Assembly: GCF_042675915.1 (NCBI RefSeq)
Contig: NZ_JBHTKL010000006.1
Location: 434,001 to 498,000, forward strand
DNA from: Thalassobacillus_A hwangdonensis
GTDB taxonomy: Bacteria > Bacillota > Bacilli > Bacillales > Halobacillaceae
Reading direction: 5' to 3'
DNA length: 64,000 nt
The notes beneath the pieces are model-generated. The model was not told where the DNA came from. It saw only the letters and a program-made list of their open reading frames with translations, and did not search any database. This document shows positions 52,624 to 60,909 of the stretch, one piece after another (positions within the stretch are counted from its first letter, which is position 1; each line of letters opens with the position of its first letter). The translations under genes and the position numbers were made by a program.

Positions 52624-52652
52624 AATAAGACTTCTATTGTGTCTCAGCTCAA

Positions 52653-53303
52653 TTACTTGAGGCGCTTTAATTCTTCTAATACTTCAGATGGTTCAGCACG
52701 ATCCTTATAATCTGATTTAGTATATTCATAAGCGATTGTGCCATCTTCGCTTATGATATACGTCGCCGCTACCGGAAGTGTCCAAGTCTCATCGCCGTTA
52801 TGTTTATTTACACCAAGGCCTTTATTTTTATATACCTCTACTAAATAATCCGGCAGTTGATAAACTAAATTGAATTGGTTAGCCACTTCATTGCCTTCAT
52901 CACTTAATACCATGTATTCTAAATTATTTTTTTCCTGGGTTGAAAGTGAATGGTCTGGCGTTTCAGGACTGATTGCGATCAACTCTGCCCCCTGATTGTG
53001 GATATCACCTACGATTTGCTGATACGCTCTTAGCTCCATATTGCAATATGGGCACCAGCCACCGCGATAAAATGTTAGTACAACAGGGCCTTGCTTTAAC
53101 TGTTCATATAGCTCAACTGTTTCTCCATTAGCGTTCGGCAGCTTGAAGTTCGGAGCCTTCGCACCTTCCTTCAATCCCTTACCTTCATCAGATGCTTCCA
53201 ACTCATCAATTGCATCTTTCATTTTCGTTTGAACATCCTCAGATGCAGATGCTTTGAATTTTTCTATATACTGATCGAACTGGTGTCTCATTTCTGTTTT
53301 CAA
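52653..53303 (-). CDS. AhpC/TSA-type peroxiredoxin-like protein
   Basis: 216 residues with a thioredoxin-fold peroxidase domain. An N-terminal helical region of ~60 residues precedes APNFKLPNANGETVELYEQL and the active site FYRGGWCPYCN, a CxxC-type site in place of the classical peroxiredoxin VCP motif. It probably reduces peroxides with thiol electrons. The TTG at 53303 suits AAAAGGTGG; ATG at 53291 and an upstream GTG are alternatives. Confidence 0.82.
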   Translation of the reverse strand: MKTEMRHQFDQYIEKFKASASEDVQTKMKDAIDELEASDEGKGLKEGAKAPNFKLPNANGETVELYEQLKQGPVVLTFYRGGWCPYCNMELRAYQQIVGDIHNQGAELIAISPETPDHSLSTQEKNNLEYMVLSDEGNEVANQFNLVYQLPDYLVEVYKNKGLGVNKHNGDETWTLPVAATYIISEDGTIAYEYTKSDYKDRAEPSEVLEELKRLK

Positions 53304-53418
53304 CAAAAAAACCACCTTTTCTTATTGGTTTAATTGTTATTATAAAACGGCTGGTTGCTAACATAAAATTATCTGTTTGAGCTTCATACGAGAAACTGAA
53401 GCTGTACACTTAAGAGGA

Positions 53419-54270
53419 CTATTGCTCCAACCCCGCTACCCCGAAACCACCAGGACCTGAATGAGTCGATATCATCCCGCCCGCCTGAATCCATCTCACA
53501 TTTTCGAAGCCGTTTTCCTTAGCTACCTCATCCATCCGTTGCTTGATACTTTCATCAAGTCCGATGGAGTAGATGAAATAAAGCTGCTCCCGATCAATGT
53601 TGAATTCACTCAAGTAATCATTCATGAGCTTTTCAGTGGCTCCACTCATTTTCCCTCGGTACTTCTTCGTGGACATCAGCTTGCCATTCTTCAACTCGAT
53701 GCATGGCTTGATCTTCAACAGCGTTCCAATCAGTGAAGCCATATTGCTTACCCGGCCTCCCGCTTTAAGAAACTCCAGGCTACCCGGGATGAAAGCCAGC
53801 CTTGATTTAGGAACGACTGATTCTATTTTTTCAACTAAGCGTTCCGGTTCAATGTCCGGTTCTTTTTTTAGTACTTGAGCAGCATACACTACTATAGCGG
53901 CCAATCCACCAGTAACGTTCAACGCATCAATAAGATAGATGTCCTCAAATTCTTCCGCAGCAATAACTGCATTTTGAAATGATGAGGACGCCTTAGATGT
54001 ATAACCAACATGGACAATGATGCAATCAGGATCATTTTCTCTTATCGATGTAAATAGCTCTTGATACTCATGAACATTTGTTGCGGTAGTCGAGGGTATT
54101 TTCTTCGTGCGTTCGTAATAGTCATAAATATCTTCGACAGGCAAAGAACCGTCCAGATAATCCTTTCCATCCATAATGATGTGCATGGGAACTACTTGAA
54201 CACCGTACTCTTCAGCCAAATCACTCGGTAAGTCGGCACCGCTCTCGGTCGATAAGATAATCCTTCGCAT
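53419..54270 (-). CDS. DegV-family fatty-acid-binding protein
   Basis: 283 residues. DegV proteins (FakB) bind fatty acids and present them to the kinase FakA for phosphorylation and lipid synthesis. Typical segments are STESGADLPSDLAEEYGVQVVPM at the N-terminus, TSQPN-equivalent KIPSTTATNVHEY, and FLKAGGRVSN. AAGGGGGAA precedes the ATG. No fakA is nearby; the lipid specificity is unknown. Confidence 0.88.
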   Translation of the reverse strand: MRRIILSTESGADLPSDLAEEYGVQVVPMHIIMDGKDYLDGSLPVEDIYDYYERTKKIPSTTATNVHEYQELFTSIRENDPDCIIVHVGYTSKASSSFQNAVIAAEEFEDIYLIDALNVTGGLAAIVVYAAQVLKKEPDIEPERLVEKIESVVPKSRLAFIPGSLEFLKAGGRVSNMASLIGTLLKIKPCIELKNGKLMSTKKYRGKMSGATEKLMNDYLSEFNIDREQLYFIYSIGLDESIKQRMDEVAKENGFENVRWIQAGGMISTHSGPGGFGVAGLEQ

Positions 54271-54291
54271 ACGATTTCCCCCTTGGTTATA

Positions 54292-54305
54292 TTAAAGCGC
54301 TTACT
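54292..54305 (-). promoter_or_regulatory. cre-like palindrome upstream of the degV gene
   Basis: TTAAAGCGCTTACT matches 12 of 14 positions of the CcpA cre consensus as recalled and contains the palindrome AAGCGCTT. It lies 20-35 bases before the start codon, where binding could block transcription. Confidence 0.3.
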
Positions 54306-54375
54306 TTTCAGATACTTTAACTATACATGATTAAACTGTATTAGCATTGTTTTATTTAATGCATAGAACACTATC

Positions 54376-54412
54376 AAAAAAAGATGAAGCCTTCTCTTCA
54401 GGCTTCATCTTT
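54376..54412 (-). terminator. Terminator of the PNPOx-fold stress protein gene
   Basis: AAAGATGAAGCC (54380-54391) pairs with GGCTTCATCTTT (54401-54412); a T run follows on the minus strand. Confidence 0.9.
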
Positions 54413-54429
54413 GGCGTGGTAGATTAAAT

Positions 54430-54945
54430 TTATTTCTTACCATCCTCAAAGTGCACAGTGTCTTTCAAATCATTGCCTTCTTCCATGGAATTACTGCTGG
54501 ACATCTTTTTCACAAATTCCTTCACGGTCTTGACGCTAAGACCGGATTCCCAGAACTCAGCAATTTCGGGGTTCACTTTGACCAATACAACATCTGGATC
54601 GTCGGCAGATGCGTTCAACACTTTTTCGATAATCTTATTCCAGTATTGCTTTTTCTTCTCGTCATCCTGAACAAATTCAGCCCTTCCACTGATCGAGACA
54701 TAGGAACTCCCTGCGTATGCAAGATTAACTGCAGGATTACGTATGATATCCCTATACTTCTCTGTATCTTTTTTGGTTATGAACCAGATCTCTTCATTAT
54801 CCATTTCCACTTCCTGCGTTTGCATCGGCCGGGACATCAACCTGCCCTCCGGAGATATCGTAGTCAACATCGCTACCTTCTCATCTTTAATCAAGTCTTT
54901 GATTTTCTTGACGGTCTCCTGATTTTCTGAGTTGTGGTCAACCAT
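54430..54945 (-). CDS. Pyridoxamine 5'-phosphate oxidase-fold protein (general stress protein 26/YdaG-like)
   Basis: 171 residues with the split-barrel flavin-binding fold: VAMLTTISPEGRLMSRPMQ near the N-terminus, IWFITKKDTEKYRDI, AYAGSSYVSISGRAEF, and FWESGLSVKTVKEFV at the end. It resembles the general stress protein 26 group, for which no enzyme activity is established. The charged C-terminal tail is variable. A strong terminator follows. I could not identify a convincing SigB promoter upstream. Confidence 0.82.
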   Translation of the reverse strand: MVDHNSENQETVKKIKDLIKDEKVAMLTTISPEGRLMSRPMQTQEVEMDNEEIWFITKKDTEKYRDIIRNPAVNLAYAGSSYVSISGRAEFVQDDEKKKQYWNKIIEKVLNASADDPDVVLVKVNPEIAEFWESGLSVKTVKEFVKKMSSSNSMEEGNDLKDTVHFEDGKK

Positions 54946-55140
54946 GTGTGTCGTCCTCCTTCGGCTTAATTTACTATCTATCCTATTTCTATTTCCTTTT
55001 CCCGTATGAACCTAAGACTACACTTTTGGTTAAAACGCATCCATGTGGTAGATGTATAAACAGAAGCTTCCATCAATAGATTAAGGGAGTAGCTGATTCA
55101 ATCATCCTATCCCCCCCAATGTACGACGATAGCGAAATAG

Positions 55141-55275
55141 TTGTTAAGCCGCATGAAGGGATATAATGTCACTTATCAGAGAAAGGCTATAGGATTGTAA
55201 CCGCAAATGAATTACAACAATAAAAATTCAAAAAGAGCTTCCTGCTAGGACATTATAGCGGGAAGCTTTTTACTC
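55141..55275 (+). ncRNA. Candidate orphan transcription unit / small RNA
   Basis: Within the 582-base gap 54946-55527, which has no convincing gene. TTGTTA (55141-55146), 15-base spacer and TATAAT (55162-55167) are followed about 70 bases later by a terminator-like hairpin AGCTTCCTGCTA/TAGCGGGAAGCT (55236-55267) with a T run. A transcript of about 100 bases would result. The spacer is shorter than ideal. A second inverted pair AGCACCT/AGGTGCT lies further on near 55385-55422. Confidence 0.28.
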
Positions 55276-55527
55276 CAATAAAGTACCGGTCATTTTTAGA
55301 ACACTAAAATTGTAAAAGACTATGTACCTTTTTCAATGTAGCTACTATTCCAATAATTACAGAGTAAGTGCTGAGGACCTAGTACAGCACCTAAAGACAA
55401 TTTATTGCTCTTATTTCAGGTGCTAGATCCCCACTTAAAACAAAAGTGTTTTTCTATCTTAATAAAATCGGATTAGGACAACCAAATGTATTATAAAGCA
55501 TTTTTCAGGTTGATTGCCTATTAGAAG

Positions 55528-56145
55528 TTAGTACTTAAATATATTTTTGATATTCATATTTTCAACTCTTGAAATAAAAGGAATAAAATTGAAACATTCT
55601 TCTGCCAATAATAATAAATCTTCTTTTTTTAGTTTCTCCTCCATGACCTCCCATATTTCTTTCAAATACCTCACGTCATTTATTGCATATTCAATTTGTT
55701 TATCAGACAAATTTTCTTTACTCCAATCAGACAATCTCTCCCCCTTGTCTAATTTAATATTGAGAAATTCTTCAATTAAGTCTTTTAGAGAATTCTTTCC
55801 TTCTTCACCAAATAATAATTTCGCCGCAATTTTAGTACATATAATATTATTAACCTTATTTGTAACAAGATGGTTCATTAAGAAACGCACATCAAAAACC
55901 GCATGATGAAATATTTTTTTTATGTTTTCATTCTCTAAAACTGATAATAAGTTTGCTGGTCTATACTCTTTATTGAATTGAATAATGTAATAGCTATCGC
56001 CCGCCCTAATTTGAATAATTAAGAGATCATTCTCTATTGGATTCAAACCGTTTGTTTCAGTATCCATTGAGATTATATTTCTTTCCTTTAATAACTTATT
56101 TTTCACCTCTAGTGGTAAATCATTTTTATAAACAGTAACAGACAT
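55528..56145 (-). CDS. RNase D-like 3'-5' exonuclease (DEDDy)
   Basis: 205 residues, just the exonuclease domain of the RNase D/DnaQ-like superfamily, without the HRDC domains of RNase D. Catalytic residues are recognisable: Asp28 and Glu30 in SMDTETNGL, Asp85 in FHHAVFDVRFL, and Tyr153 with Asp157 in YAINDVRYL (Yx3D type). It should degrade RNA or DNA from the 3' end with two metal ions. It is the second gene of a pair with a membrane PLD-like protein (4-base gap). Strongly Lys/Ile/Asn-rich, AT-rich codon use differs from its neighbours. Confidence 0.87.
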   Translation of the reverse strand: MSVTVYKNDLPLEVKNKLLKERNIISMDTETNGLNPIENDLLIIQIRAGDSYYIIQFNKEYRPANLLSVLENENIKKIFHHAVFDVRFLMNHLVTNKVNNIICTKIAAKLLFGEEGKNSLKDLIEEFLNIKLDKGERLSDWSKENLSDKQIEYAINDVRYLKEIWEVMEEKLKKEDLLLLAEECFNFIPFISRVENMNIKNIFKY

Positions 56146-56149
56146 ATAA

Positions 56150-56947
56150 TTACTCCCCTTTGTTTAAAACATATTTATTAGAGCTCTTAACTAGATCCTC
56201 AAGTTCAGCTACATAATAGTTATATAAATCGTGTGGCTTAGAAGTATCCTTACAGATGAAAGATGGTAACTTTTTAGACTTACCCTGTGTTATTTTATTT
56301 TGAACCACTATAACTCTATTATCTATTCTATATAAAGAGTGTGCTGGGTTTGTATCATGATAAAATACTTCAATGTCTCCTTGGGTGGCTTTTTTCGCCT
56401 TCCTGTTCTTCTTAGCATAAATACTCTCCCATGTTTTACTAACTTCAGTTACTCTTTCTTTTAATTCATCAGGGGTAATACCATATGTTTTAGCTAGTGC
56501 AGTAATATATGGGGAGGTTGGAGATAATAACACAACTCTAATTTTACAATTTGAATTGATAATCCGGTCAGTTAATTCATCAGAATGATTGTTGGTCCAA
56601 GTCCTTCCATATACATGGAAAATATCTATTCTACTTTTTGCTTGTTTTATATGATAACCATAGTCAATCTCTCCAATGTTGTGGTACACACTCTCAATTC
56701 CAGTTCGGTTTATATCTTCTTTTAAATTCAGCTTTGAGAGAATTAGATTAACCAGCTTTTCTTTCATATAGTATTCATTAATACCAGTAAAAATACCAGA
56801 AATCAGAATAGCTGTACCAACATTATTCACAAATGATTGCCAAAATTGCACTTCAATTATCTGCCCAATTAAAAGTGCCCCGAGACCAATAACTACTAAA
56901 CTAATAATTATAAAAACATTTCCGTATTTATAGATTTTCTTACTCAA
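56150..56947 (-). CDS. Two-helix membrane protein with a PLD-like (HKD-less) cytoplasmic domain
   Basis: 265 residues: two membrane helices (about 10-30 and 38-57) and a soluble domain. The domain reads HIKQAKSRIDIFHVYGRTW, then IRVVLLSPTSPYI and GDIEVFYHDTNPAHSLYRID, reminiscent of phospholipase-D-like folds (DUF5919-like) but lacking an HKD catalytic motif. TTG at 56947 suits the GGGGACGGG site; an in-frame TTG at 56968 is less likely. It lies four bases before the exonuclease gene. A membrane-tethered sensor or effector is possible; the function is unknown. Confidence 0.72.
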   Translation of the reverse strand: MSKKIYKYGNVFIIISLVVIGLGALLIGQIIEVQFWQSFVNNVGTAILISGIFTGINEYYMKEKLVNLILSKLNLKEDINRTGIESVYHNIGEIDYGYHIKQAKSRIDIFHVYGRTWTNNHSDELTDRIINSNCKIRVVLLSPTSPYITALAKTYGITPDELKERVTEVSKTWESIYAKKNRKAKKATQGDIEVFYHDTNPAHSLYRIDNRVIVVQNKITQGKSKKLPSFICKDTSKPHDLYNYYVAELEDLVKSSNKYVLNKGE

Positions 56948-57108
56948 GATAAACCCGTCCCCTTTCAAAGAAATAAAATAAATCCATTTAATTATATCAA
57001 TTAAAGGTAAATTATGAAATTTTTACAATATAGTTAAAATTACCTTTCAGATGTAGAATGTGTAAAGGTGATTTTATACAGAAACAGTGATGTTATATAC
57101 ATTTAAGG

Positions 57109-57440
57109 GATGAATAGAATACTACGAGGATCGATCCTTACGTTATCTTTTTTTAAAAAAATTAAAGAGTTCGAGATATTGAAAATTAAGTATATTTCTC
57201 TTGAAATAATGAATTTTTGAAAAAGCTTTTATTATAATAAAAATCGTCATCTATCGCTTGCATCCTAATTTTAATGAGTTCGTTTACGCAAAACAAACCA
57301 AGGAATATCCTGTGGATGATAAAGTATGATAACCCGCTCATTCAATCTACTTATAGTATTTCTTGCCTTCCCCAATCATATATTAATGGAAGAGGGACGA
57401 TAATTTGTTCTTAAGAATAAAGGAGAAAAATGCAAGGAAA
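57109..57440 (+). pseudogene. Decayed copy of the 51980 gene
   Basis: Aligns by eye with 51955-52330: the leader GATGAATAGAATACTACGAGG against GATGAAAAGAAGACTAGGAGG, then AAGAGTTCGAG, ATTTCTCTTG, AAAATCGT-CATCTATCGCTTGCATCC and the segment encoding a VDD-like turn. Frameshifts and stops break the frame throughout and the ATG is lost. The match covers the ribosome site and part of the leader, so a whole gene unit was duplicated. Confidence 0.75.
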
Positions 57441-58295
57441 TAGGTGAAAGAATTCCAAAGTACATGATAGAAGTCGATGATTAGACTGATATGGAAAAAA
57501 CTTAAGGAATAATCATAGAGGTAAAGGATGAAAAAAAAGTTTTGTTAAGTCATGATTTAATATTACTACAGTCTTGGAAGACATTGAGGCTTGTTAATTA
57601 TATTACTTCAATTGGTGAAGGTAGAGTAGATGAATCTTGGCAACAAGTCCTAACCATAGGGGTATGGCTGCAACTGGGATACTTCAAGGAGAGGGTAGTA
57701 CCACATAACACCTAAAGCCGTTTATGATATTAGTGCTGTGATTATGTGGATTGTGAAGTTGTCAATTATTATCAAAAAGAGGATGGATTTATATTAACCA
57801 CAGTTAAAAATATTGAATTCAGCATATTTTGAAATATGCAGTTTGATGTAGGATAACTCAATAAGTTATTAGAGTGTAAACAGCCAAAAATTGTTCCATA
57901 TATCGGTGCCCCTGGGTTAAAGTGATAGATTACCTTCTCCTCATTACAAAAGGGATTAGCAGGTAATACATCACGTCGCGAGATCACTTTATTAACTACA
58001 ATAGAATATAAAATGAAACTCTTATATAATCTTCGGTGCTCCTTTACTAGTAATAGATGAAATTTCTTTCTTTTACATTTTGAAGTGGAAGTAATACTTA
58101 AGTAAATCAAAGAGCAAGAAAGTTACTCCTCTTAATAGTTGATGCAAAATCAGACGAACAAAAAAAGAATAAAAAATCATCTTGGAAATGGTGATTTTTT
58201 ATTCCTTTATTTTTGTAAGTATTTAATTCATTTAAAAGAACGTTTGTTAAAGATATATGAGATTTAAATTTCTAATAATAAAGTTAATATATTAT
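57441..58295. other. AT-rich region without intact genes, possible further relics
   Basis: No frame here has both a convincing start and a recognisable product. A plus-strand open stretch (57508-57714) reads like protein (IIEVKDEKKVLLSHDL ... WLQLGYFKERVVPHNT) but lacks a start codon. A minus-strand frame of 112 codons (57772-58110) has no ribosome site and no family resemblance. The region looks like degraded accessory DNA. Confidence 0.5.
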
Positions 58296-60476
58296 TTATC
58301 TAGTATGTTGTAAATCTCGTACGTCTTTTAATCTATCTAACCTTAATGTAATACTTTCCAATAGTCTTTCATATCTATCATTTAGCAACCTTTTATGAAA
58401 TTCAGCTTTTTCCTCCCCTTCATTCCGATCCCAACTCAAGCCTATTAAATGCCCCCAAGAAGTAAGATCTGAGAGGTATTCAAAGTAACTGCTTGGGTTC
58501 TTATCTCGAATAAGGCCATTTGCATAATCTGAGATATAGGTGCGATTTAAAGGACTGTTTAAAATATGCTGTTTATCTTCTCTTAATTCTTTTGCAGTTC
58601 TCTCAATTGAATAATCAGCTCCTAAAGGATAGATATGATGATCATGAACCCTTAATAGACGAACTTCGTCATCGCTAACTTCAACTTCTTTAGATCTAGA
58701 GATATCCCAGGGGTTCAAACGAACTTCCTTAGAGATGTTGAAGTCTTTAGGTTGAGTACTCAACACATACTCTAAAACCCCGTTCTTAATAGCTAAAGGA
58801 ACACCTTCACGTTCTTCTGACATTAGCATAAGAACAGTTCGATCAGAGTAGCCTTCACTTTTCAAGACTTTAGAGCCCCTATATTCAAAAGGATTTTGTC
58901 CACCATTTATCCATTCGTATAACTTTCTAATGTCTTCAATACATATTTGGTTTTGTTTCTCTCTATAGGAACCTCCAAATAATGAAGACCAATACCAATA
59001 TTCTATTTTTGCTAAACTAGCACGACTATTCCATTTTTCATCATCACTTAAAATATATGCAATTGGTAATATCATTAATTTATAATTTAAATCATTAATA
59101 CTTATTTTTCCACATCTAAATTGCAAAAACGCAAGTGCCCTTACCAAAGATTGAGTAGTCAGCTCAGTATTTTGGTTAATCTGTTCAGAATTTAGCTTCA
59201 AATGTTTTTCTTTCTTAATAAGATCGATTTTAAAATCATCAAAGTTCCCATATTCTGTATGAGAAAATATTGACAAGAGATTTAAATACTGTTCTCTAAT
59301 TGGATTAATGATTTTTTTATCGTCCATCACCCCAATTTGAGTGGATGCCCACTGCCTTTGAACACTACCTCTTAGTTGATCAACTAAGCTATCTGGTATT
59401 TGTATCTCATCATTTAAGATAGAAGTAATCCTTTGTGTTAACGTTCTTTCTGTTCTATGACCAGCAGCTGCTTTAGCCACGATTAAATCATAAGTATCTA
59501 AACCTTTTCCACCTTTATTAATGTTTTCATATATAGAAGTTGCTCGACTAATTTCGGAAGCAGGTAATTGAATAACATGTAACTCTTGATCTATAACTCC
59601 TTCCAAATACTGTAAAATATCTTTTTTCCAATCAGAAGCTAGAGATGACCACGCGTCATTTAGATCCCTTTCCTCATCTTCTGAGTACTCTTCTTTATGT
59701 TCATATGCATACACCTCAGGCAATTTAGTTCCAAGAAGTTCCGTTAGTGACTTTTCCCCACCACTTACAAGTGCCTTTAGTTCATCAACTCTTTCTCTAG
59801 CTATCTTACTTAGTGTTAATTCAAGCACAGTATTAGTATGTCCAGAATACTCATAAAGTTCATATAATGGAATAACTCCCTCGTTAGCAGCGTGTTTTGC
59901 TATTTCGTTTTTTAACACATTCCCTTCAAGCAATGCTCCATCTTTTTTCACCCTGTATGATGGATGATGCCACTCATTTGTATTACTTTTTATAATTTTT
60001 TTATATTCAATATTATCAATTACTTGCCCTGGCTCTAAATTGTCTAGTTTATGAAAGGCCAAATTTTCATATCCAAAAACGTCTTCATCTTCAATCTTTG
60101 TAACATTAAGAAACCATCGGTACCGTAATTTTTTGTAAAGTTGATCATAATTTGTTTCCCATTGATCAATTGTACCGTAAAGATCAGATAAAACAGCCCT
60201 TAAAGTAGACGATCTCTGTTGCCCATCTAAAAGATACAAACAATTTTCATCCTGATCAAATTCCTCATCTTCATAGCAAAGCTGTCTGGTAGCAAAATCT
60301 CCCTTCCTCCCTTCTAATACTAAGAGTCCACCAATAGGTAACTTTACTAATACTGTCGAAAGTAGTAATTGCTGATCTGACTCTTTCCATTCGTATCCTC
60401 TTTGAAAGTTTGGTAAGACTAACTTACCGACTTCATTGTCCTCAAATAATTCTCTTAAAGATTTTGTAGTGTTCAT
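58296..60476 (-). CDS. DUF262/HNH nuclease, single-chain GmrSD-like (type IV restriction) protein
   Basis: 726 residues. The N-terminal DUF262 domain has LPNFQRGYEW (residues 21-30) and LLDGQQRSSTLRAV (DGQQR 84-88), motifs of the nucleotide-hydrolysing GmrS part. YENINKGGKGLDTYDL follows at mid-protein. The C-terminal part carries an HNH-type site, VHDHHIYPLG ... ILNSPLNRTYIS (DUF1524/GmrD-like). In E. coli CT596 and BrxU such proteins cleave DNA with modified cytosines. No methyltransferase is adjacent, as expected of a modification-dependent enzyme. The target specificity is unknown. AT-rich composition suggests acquisition. Confidence 0.88.
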   Translation of the reverse strand: MNTTKSLRELFEDNEVGKLVLPNFQRGYEWKESDQQLLLSTVLVKLPIGGLLVLEGRKGDFATRQLCYEDEEFDQDENCLYLLDGQQRSSTLRAVLSDLYGTIDQWETNYDQLYKKLRYRWFLNVTKIEDEDVFGYENLAFHKLDNLEPGQVIDNIEYKKIIKSNTNEWHHPSYRVKKDGALLEGNVLKNEIAKHAANEGVIPLYELYEYSGHTNTVLELTLSKIARERVDELKALVSGGEKSLTELLGTKLPEVYAYEHKEEYSEDEERDLNDAWSSLASDWKKDILQYLEGVIDQELHVIQLPASEISRATSIYENINKGGKGLDTYDLIVAKAAAGHRTERTLTQRITSILNDEIQIPDSLVDQLRGSVQRQWASTQIGVMDDKKIINPIREQYLNLLSIFSHTEYGNFDDFKIDLIKKEKHLKLNSEQINQNTELTTQSLVRALAFLQFRCGKISINDLNYKLMILPIAYILSDDEKWNSRASLAKIEYWYWSSLFGGSYREKQNQICIEDIRKLYEWINGGQNPFEYRGSKVLKSEGYSDRTVLMLMSEEREGVPLAIKNGVLEYVLSTQPKDFNISKEVRLNPWDISRSKEVEVSDDEVRLLRVHDHHIYPLGADYSIERTAKELREDKQHILNSPLNRTYISDYANGLIRDKNPSSYFEYLSDLTSWGHLIGLSWDRNEGEEKAEFHKRLLNDRYERLLESITLRLDRLKDVRDLQHTR

Positions 60477-60798
60477 AGTACCCCCCCAATAGTAAATCTC
60501 ATTCCCCAGTATTCTACATTAAATACAATAATTCCTTTATTTCTCATATAACAAAATTCATTATTTTTAAAAAACGAAATATTTCTTCTCTTATTAGAAT
60601 ATATATTCTGAAAACTTATTAAACAGTTATGCTAATATATGACGTTTCTTTTATGCAGCTATATTTATAATGATTCAGTTATACGCGTTTCAAAATATTA
60701 ATAGCTATACATTATTCCTTCATTTGATTTTTCAAATAAATTCATAAATAAAATGGTAAAAGGACTCCCTAATTAAACAATTCATATGAAATAAATTA
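60477..60798. other. AT-rich gap without recognisable features
   Basis: About 320 bases of very AT-rich sequence between the DUF262 gene and the groEL terminator. It must hold the promoter of the DUF262 gene at its left end. I see no gene, repeat or attachment site. Confidence 0.5.
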
Positions 60799-60842
60799 AG
60801 AGGCTTCTCAATAGTGTACTCAACTAATGAGAAGCCTCTTTA
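60799..60842 (-). terminator. Terminator of groES-groEL
   Basis: AAGAGGCTTCTCA (60799-60811) pairs with the mirror segment TGAGAAGCCTCTT (60828-60840). It lies about 70 bases after the groEL stop and could act in both directions. Confidence 0.8.
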
Positions 60843-60909
60843 TATACCTAATTTATATTTGTTAACAAAATTGCAATGAACCCTTATTTATCAAGAGGTT
60901 GAGCAGATA

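Noticed and set aside
54946..55080. Possible SigB promoter for the PNPOx-fold stress gene
   Set aside because: GTTTAT-N13-GGATGC has too poor a -10 box; no other spacing gave GGGTAT or GGGAAA.
57772..58110. 112-codon minus-strand open frame
   Set aside because: No ribosome site, no recognisable family, and it lies in a stretch of decayed DNA.
55000..60800. Prophage or integrative element
   Set aside because: No integrase, transposase, capsid or conjugation genes and no flanking direct repeats were seen.
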